Positions 60,441-64,000 of a DNA stretch of 64,000 bases are shown in pieces. The notes beneath the pieces were generated by a model. The model was not told the DNA's origin and made no database searches. It saw nothing but the letters and a program-made list of their open reading frames with translations. Both the position numbers and the translations under genes were made by a program. The stretch is from Rhodanobacter panaciterrae (GTDB lineage: Bacteria > Pseudomonadota > Gammaproteobacteria > Xanthomonadales > Rhodanobacteraceae): positions 62,001 through 126,000 of the forward strand of contig NZ_BMXT01000001.1 in assembly GCF_014651895.1 (NCBI RefSeq), given 5' to 3'. Every line of letters begins with the position of its first letter. Positions within the stretch are counted from its first letter, which is position 1.

Positions 60441-61202
60441 ATGCGATCCAGCGTCCCGCCATTCCAACTTGCCGAGTTGCCCAGCTCGATTGCCGACGAC
60501 GGCGATGAGACGCGTTTCTGCGGTACCTGCGCGTTCTCCAGTGCCTGCATCGCGGCAGGTTACGACAAGCCCGAGCTGGCCGAACTGCAGTGCCTGGTCG
60601 AGCATGTCGGGCCGTTCTGCGCGGGCGAACACATCTTCCGCACCGGTGATCCGTTCCGCGCGATCTTCGCTGTGCGCGGCGGCACCGTGAAAACCCGCAT
60701 GGTCGACAAGGACGGTCGCGAGCAGGTGCTCGGCTTCTACTTGCCCGGCGAAGTGATCGGCCTCAACGCGATCTATCCCGAGCGTTTCCCGTGCGATGCA
60801 GTGGCGCTGGATACAGCGTTCTTCTGCCGCTTCTCGTTTCCCGCGATGAGCGCGCTGGCCTCGCGCGTGCCGGCGGTGCAGCAGCATCTGTTCCGCATGC
60901 TCAGCAAGGAACTGGGCAGTGCGTCGCTGCTGGCCGGCGACCATAGTGCCGATGAGCGGGTGGCCGCGTTCCTGATGGACCTGGCCAGCCGCTACGCCGC
61001 GCGCGGCTTTTCCGCCACGCATTTCCACCTCAGCATGTCGCGTGGTGACATCGCGAACTACCTGCGGCTTGCCGCCGAAACGGTTAGCCGCGTGCTCAGC
61101 CGCTTCCGGGCGCAGAAGCTGATCCAGATCGAAGGGCGTGAATTGCATTTGCTGGATGTGCCGGGTCTGCGCGCGATCGGGCAGGCGTTGTTGCCGGATT
61201 GA
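60441..61202 (+). CDS. anr: Fnr/Anr-type oxygen-responsive regulator
   Basis: This 253-residue Crp-family regulator carries the Fnr iron-sulfur ligands near the N-terminus: Cys 27, 30 and 36 in FCGTCAFSSAC, plus Cys 118 in ERFPCDAV. A cyclic-nucleotide-binding-like beta roll and a helix-turn-helix (SRGDIANYLRLAAETVSRVLSRF) follow. The E-x-x-SR recognition helix should read TTGAT-N4-ATCAA boxes, which are present upstream of the two following genes. The ATG at 60441 was chosen, and a GTG at 60420 would add seven residues. Confidence 0.92.
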   Translation: MRSSVPPFQLAELPSSIADDGDETRFCGTCAFSSACIAAGYDKPELAELQCLVEHVGPFCAGEHIFRTGDPFRAIFAVRGGTVKTRMVDKDGREQVLGFYLPGEVIGLNAIYPERFPCDAVALDTAFFCRFSFPAMSALASRVPAVQQHLFRMLSKELGSASLLAGDHSADERVAAFLMDLASRYAARGFSATHFHLSMSRGDIANYLRLAAETVSRVLSRFRAQKLIQIEGRELHLLDVPGLRAIGQALLPD

Positions 61203-61236
61203 TGCCGCCGCTGCTGAGCGGATTCACCAGCGTGAT

Positions 61237-61250
61237 TTGACCCAGATCAT
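61237..61250. promoter_or_regulatory. Fnr/Anr-box candidate upstream of nnrS
   Basis: TTGACCCAGATCAT matches the Fnr consensus TTGAT-N4-ATCAA at 8 of 10 fixed positions. It lies about 62 bases before the nnrS ATG. Confidence 0.6.
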
Positions 61251-61311
61251 GGCCGCCGCTCAGGGCGGCACGCATCATGGCGGATCGTTCCCACTCGGTC
61301 TGGCTCGCGTC

Positions 61312-62559
61312 ATGTCTGAATCATCGACTGCAAAGGCCAAACCGGCCACGTTCGCGGAGTTGCCGGCGCTGCTGACGTCGGCGCCGCATCGGCTGCTGTT
61401 TCTGGCCGGTTCCGTCGCGGTGCTGCTCAGCATGGCGTGGTGGGCGTTGGAGCTGACCTGGATGCGTTTCGGGCTGGGCAGTTGGCCGCAGCCGTCGATA
61501 CCGCCGGGCTGGGCGCATGCGATGTTGATCCAGTACGGCATGTTTCCGCTATTCATGTTTGGCTTTCTGTTGACCGTGTTTCCGCGCTGGTTGCATCGGC
61601 GGGCGTTGCCGCGGGCGTGCTATGTGCCGGTGGCCGGCTGCGTGTTCGGCGGTTACGTGCTGGCGAACGTGGGCCTGCTCGATCTGCCGTGGTTGCTCAA
61701 GCTCGGTTTTGTCGTGATGCTGGCCGGCTACCTGATCGGCGGCTGGACGCTGGCGACGGTGCTGCGTGCGTCCGAGGATCGTGATGATCACGCGCGCTCG
61801 TGCCTGCTCGCGCTGGGGTTCGGCACGCTGGGCCTGCTCGCGTTTCTGGTCTATCTGTTTGGCGGCCCGGTGGCGTGCGCGATGCTGGCGATCCGGCTGG
61901 GCACGTTCGGTCTCTTGTTGCCGATCTTCTTCACGGTGACGCACCGCATGCTGCCGTTCTTCAGCGGCAATGTGGCGAAGGACTACGTAGTGGTGCGTCC
62001 GCGCTGGAGCCTGACGCTGGTGTGGGTGCTGCTGTTGACGCACGCGCTGCTGGACTGGCGCGGTGCGCTGGGCTGGCTGTGGCTGGTGGATATTCCGCTG
62101 GCGCTGGTGTTCGGTTGGCACGCGCTGGCGTGGCAACCATGGAAGGCGCGGCGGCCGGGTTTGCTGGCGGTGCTGCATCTGGCGTTTGCGTGGTTGCCGC
62201 TGGCGTTCGTGCTGTTTGCGGTGCAGGACGTGATTTACGCGATCAACGGCCAGCAGCTGCTCGGTCGCGCGCCGTTGCATGCCTTGGCGATCGGCTATTT
62301 CGGTTCGATGCTAGTGGCGATGGTTACGCGCGTGACCCAGGGTCATTCGGGTCGGCCGCTGCAGATGGGTGCGGTGGCGTGGCTGTGCTTCGGCTTGCTG
62401 CAGATCGTGGTGCTGCTGCGTATCCGTGCCGAGCTGGGCGGTGATGTTTACTGGTGGCTGGCGATCGCAGCGTACGGTTGGCTGCTGGCGTTCCTGCCGT
62501 GGGTGCTGCGTTCGGTGTGGATTTATCTGACCCCGCGGGTAGACGGCAAGCCGGGTTGA
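61312..62559 (+). CDS. nnrS: NnrS family membrane protein
   Basis: This 415-residue heme/copper membrane protein has about 12 hydrophobic helices. The family pattern includes HRLLFLAGSVAVLLSMAWWAL, HAMLIQYGMFPLFMFGFLLT, FFTVTHRMLPFFSGNV and HALAIGYFGSMLVAMVTRVTQGHSG. NnrS relieves nitrosative stress in several proteobacteria. The start at 61312 lies downstream of an Fnr-like box. A more upstream ATG would overlap that box and is unlikely. Confidence 0.92.
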   Translation: MSESSTAKAKPATFAELPALLTSAPHRLLFLAGSVAVLLSMAWWALELTWMRFGLGSWPQPSIPPGWAHAMLIQYGMFPLFMFGFLLTVFPRWLHRRALPRACYVPVAGCVFGGYVLANVGLLDLPWLLKLGFVVMLAGYLIGGWTLATVLRASEDRDDHARSCLLALGFGTLGLLAFLVYLFGGPVACAMLAIRLGTFGLLLPIFFTVTHRMLPFFSGNVAKDYVVVRPRWSLTLVWVLLLTHALLDWRGALGWLWLVDIPLALVFGWHALAWQPWKARRPGLLAVLHLAFAWLPLAFVLFAVQDVIYAINGQQLLGRAPLHALAIGYFGSMLVAMVTRVTQGHSGRPLQMGAVAWLCFGLLQIVVLLRIRAELGGDVYWWLAIAAYGWLLAFLPWVLRSVWIYLTPRVDGKPG

Positions 62560-62582
62560 GGCGCCAGCGTAGCCATGCGCAC

Positions 62583-62596
62583 CTGATCCAAATCAG
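62583..62596. promoter_or_regulatory. Fnr/Anr-box candidate upstream of the CopD-like gene
   Basis: CTGATCCAAATCAG is a nearly perfect Fnr-like dyad (TGAT-N4-ATCA core exact). It lies 57 bases before the ATG of the following gene. Confidence 0.65.
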
Positions 62597-62652
62597 CGCG
62601 TCTACCAATGATGACATGCAGACTTCGCTGATGACGTCCCGGGAGAATGCGC

Positions 62653-63090
62653 ATGGCTGCTTGGTATCCGTGGATCGTGTTGCTGCACCTGTCCTGCGTG
62701 ATCGTGTTTGTTGGCGCAGTGGCGTTCGAGGTATTGGTGGTCGAGTCGCTGCACAAGCACTTCGATGCCGCCATCATGCATCGCATCGAGCAGGCGGTGA
62801 TCGCGCAGGTGCGCCGGTTCATGCCGGTGGTGGTGATCGTGCTGTTCGTCAGCGGCGGCCTCCTGTTTGATATCCGTTGCGATGGTTTCGGCTGCGTCGG
62901 CTCGCGCTTCGGCAACCTGTTGCTGCTGAAGGTGCTGCTGGCGTTCGGCGTGCTTGGTGTGTTCGTCAATGCGATGTGGGCGTCACGGCGTGGCAGCATG
63001 GACGTCTGCCGGTTCCGGCACACCCACCGCATCGTGCTGGTCCTGATGATCGGGATCGTCTTTCTGGCCAAGACCATGTTCTACTTGTAG
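62653..63090 (+). CDS. CopD-like four-helix membrane protein
   Basis: This 145-residue protein has four hydrophobic helices. His residues lie at helix ends, as in CopD-like or heme-binding proteins: [31 protein letters not shown], then [39 protein letters not shown] and [21 protein letters not shown]. The role is unknown. GGGAGA precedes the ATG at 62653 by six bases. Tpx follows after 26 bases, so the two may share the Fnr-boxed promoter. Confidence 0.72.
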   Translation: MAAWYPWIVLLHLSCVIVFVGAVAFEVLVVESLHKHFDAAIMHRIEQAVIAQVRRFMPVVVIVLFVSGGLLFDIRCDGFGCVGSRFGNLLLLKVLLAFGVLGVFVNAMWASRRGSMDVCRFRHTHRIVLVLMIGIVFLAKTMFYL

Positions 63091-63116
63091 GCCGTTTTTT
63101 CCTCACGAGGTGCAAC

Positions 63117-63617
63117 ATGTCCAACGTCACGCTCAAGGGTCAGCCGATCCGCATCAACGGCCAGTTTCCGGTGGTGGGTACGCCGGCGCCGGCGTTCACC
63201 CTGGTCGGCGGCGACCTGTCCGATGTCACGCTGTCGAATTTTTCCGGCAAGCGCAAGGTGCTGAACATTTTCCCCAGCGTCGATACGCCGACCTGTGCCA
63301 TGTCGGTGCGCCATTTCAACGAATCGGCGAGCCAGCTCGACAACACCGTGGTGCTGTGCATCTCGGCCGACCTGCCGTTTGCGCAGGCGCGCTTCTGTGG
63401 CGCCGAAGGGCTGAAGCAGGTCATCAACCTGTCGCTGATGCGCGGTCACCAGTTCCTCAACGACTACGGCGTGGCGATCGTCAGCGGCCCGCTGGCCGGC
63501 CTGGCCGCGCGTGCAGTCGTGGTGCTGGACGAACACGACAAGGTGATCCACGCCGAACTGGTCGGCGAGATCGCGCATGAGCCGAACTACGACGCGGCGC
63601 TGAAAGCGCTGGCGTGA
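63117..63617 (+). CDS. tpx: Thiol peroxidase Tpx
   Basis: This 166-residue periplasmic or cytoplasmic peroxiredoxin reduces peroxides with thioredoxin. The peroxidatic Cys is C60 in [16 protein letters not shown], and the resolving Cys is C94 in ARFCGAEG, the normal Tpx spacing. Arg and Thr around the active site are kept. GAGG lies before the ATG. Confidence 0.94.
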   Translation: MSNVTLKGQPIRINGQFPVVGTPAPAFTLVGGDLSDVTLSNFSGKRKVLNIFPSVDTPTCAMSVRHFNESASQLDNTVVLCISADLPFAQARFCGAEGLKQVINLSLMRGHQFLNDYGVAIVSGPLAGLAARAVVVLDEHDKVIHAELVGEIAHEPNYDAALKALA

Positions 63618-63620
63618 TGG

Positions 63621-63655
63621 CGCAGGAGCGCACTCGGTGCGCTCCTGCGGAGCTT
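63621..63655. terminator. Hairpin terminator between tpx and the hemoglobin gene
   Basis: Arms CGCAGGAGCGCAC and GTGCGCTCCTGCG (13 bp) with a 3-base loop are followed by GGAGCTTTTC. It separates convergent genes. Confidence 0.75.
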
Positions 63656-63658
63656 TTC

Positions 63659-64000
63659 TCAGCGGCTGATGCCCACGATCGGCACGCCGAACGGGTGTGC
63701 CTGCGGACGCAGGCCGAGTCCGAGCTTGAGGCTCTGGCCGATGCGCTGGGCATATTCCAGCATCTGCGCAGCATGGGCTTCGTTCAGCTCCTCCGCACAG
63801 GTTTCGCGCCATAGCGTGAGCCAATGATCGAAGTGTTCGGCGCGGATCGGATGCGGCCGATGCGCCGCCATCGGGTTGCCGCGATAGCTGCTTGCACGCA
63901 ATGCCACCGAGGCCCAGAACGAGGTCAGCAGGTGCTTGTGTTCGTCCCAGTCATGCACGGCCGCGTTGAACACCGGGCCGAGTTCCGGATCGAGCCGCAC
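63659..64000 (-). CDS. Group III truncated hemoglobin (N-terminus beyond window)
   Basis: The frame is open to the window edge, so the N-terminal part is missing. The visible 113 residues match the C-terminal two thirds of a group III (P-type) truncated globin. They include DPELGPVFNAAVHDWDEHKHLLTSFWASVAL and the heme-proximal region AHRPHPIRAEHFDHWLTLWRET. Such globins occur with nitrogen-oxide or oxygen-stress genes. It is convergent with tpx and lies in the Anr-linked block. Confidence 0.82.
   Translation of the reverse strand: MRLDPELGPVFNAAVHDWDEHKHLLTSFWASVALRASSYRGNPMAAHRPHPIRAEHFDHWLTLWRETCAEELNEAHAAQMLEYAQRIGQSLKLGLGLRPQAHPFGVPIVGISR

Noticed and set aside
1-64000. CRISPR arrays, insertion sequences or prophage genes
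   Set aside because: No regularly spaced repeats, transposase or integrase motifs, or phage structural genes were seen in the window.

Overview
The window is chromosomal DNA of a GC-rich gammaproteobacterium. Gene content and protein style point to the Xanthomonadales, most likely Rhodanobacteraceae (Rhodanobacter, Dyella or a relative). The pointers are a branched-chain keto-acid dehydrogenase locus next to tryptophan 2,3-dioxygenase, several proteins of xanthomonad type, an Anr-type regulator with NnrS, and REP-type palindromes. I assign this from protein style, not from a marker-gene comparison. Genes are dense with short gaps. I see no insertion sequence, prophage, CRISPR array or integrase.

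Layout. 1-17 kb holds housekeeping and accessory single genes: a META lipoprotein (cut by the window edge), TrmO, an HAD phosphatase, a quinone reductase, a KirBac-like potassium channel, a PIN protein, nicotinamidase, cardiolipin synthase, a cysteine-dioxygenase/flavoprotein pair, TonB, hemolysin III, a DUF885 peptidase and ferredoxin-NADP reductase. 17.7-28.2 kb is the standout region, a putative exopolysaccharide locus. A WecB-type UDP-GlcNAc 2-epimerase, an NfrB-type glycosyltransferase with C-terminal MshEN (c-di-GMP-binding) modules, an NfrA-type TPR/beta-barrel outer-membrane protein and a DUF4434 protein form one translationally coupled operon. It is flanked by a divergent secreted DUF2334 (deacetylase-like) protein and a convergent secreted glycoside hydrolase. 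An unusually AT-rich divergent control region lies in front of it.

29-36.4 kb carries dusA, a PepSY/PhoP/PhoQ-like two-component operon, mtfA, a birA-coaX-SPOR operon and tRNA-Thr(UGU). The sequence after the tRNA (36.4-37.9 kb) is gene-poor. 37.9-45.2 kb holds arginase, a YegP-like protein, TrpS with a YegP-like C-terminal extension, a DUF5916 outer-membrane protein and small enzymes.

45.3-60.3 kb is rich in amino-acid and peptide catabolism: the bkd E1alpha/E1beta/E2 operon, kynA, two paralogous POT peptide transporters, and the tyrosine route hppD-hmgA-fahA next to a MarR regulator. Between the two transporters lies a secreted GloVer/FG-GAP repeat protein, followed by the decayed remains of a further MarR regulator and a further transporter.

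60.4-64 kb is an oxygen/nitric-oxide response block: an Fnr/Anr-type regulator, NnrS and a CopD-like membrane protein (each with an Fnr-like box upstream), thiol peroxidase and a group III truncated hemoglobin that runs off the end.
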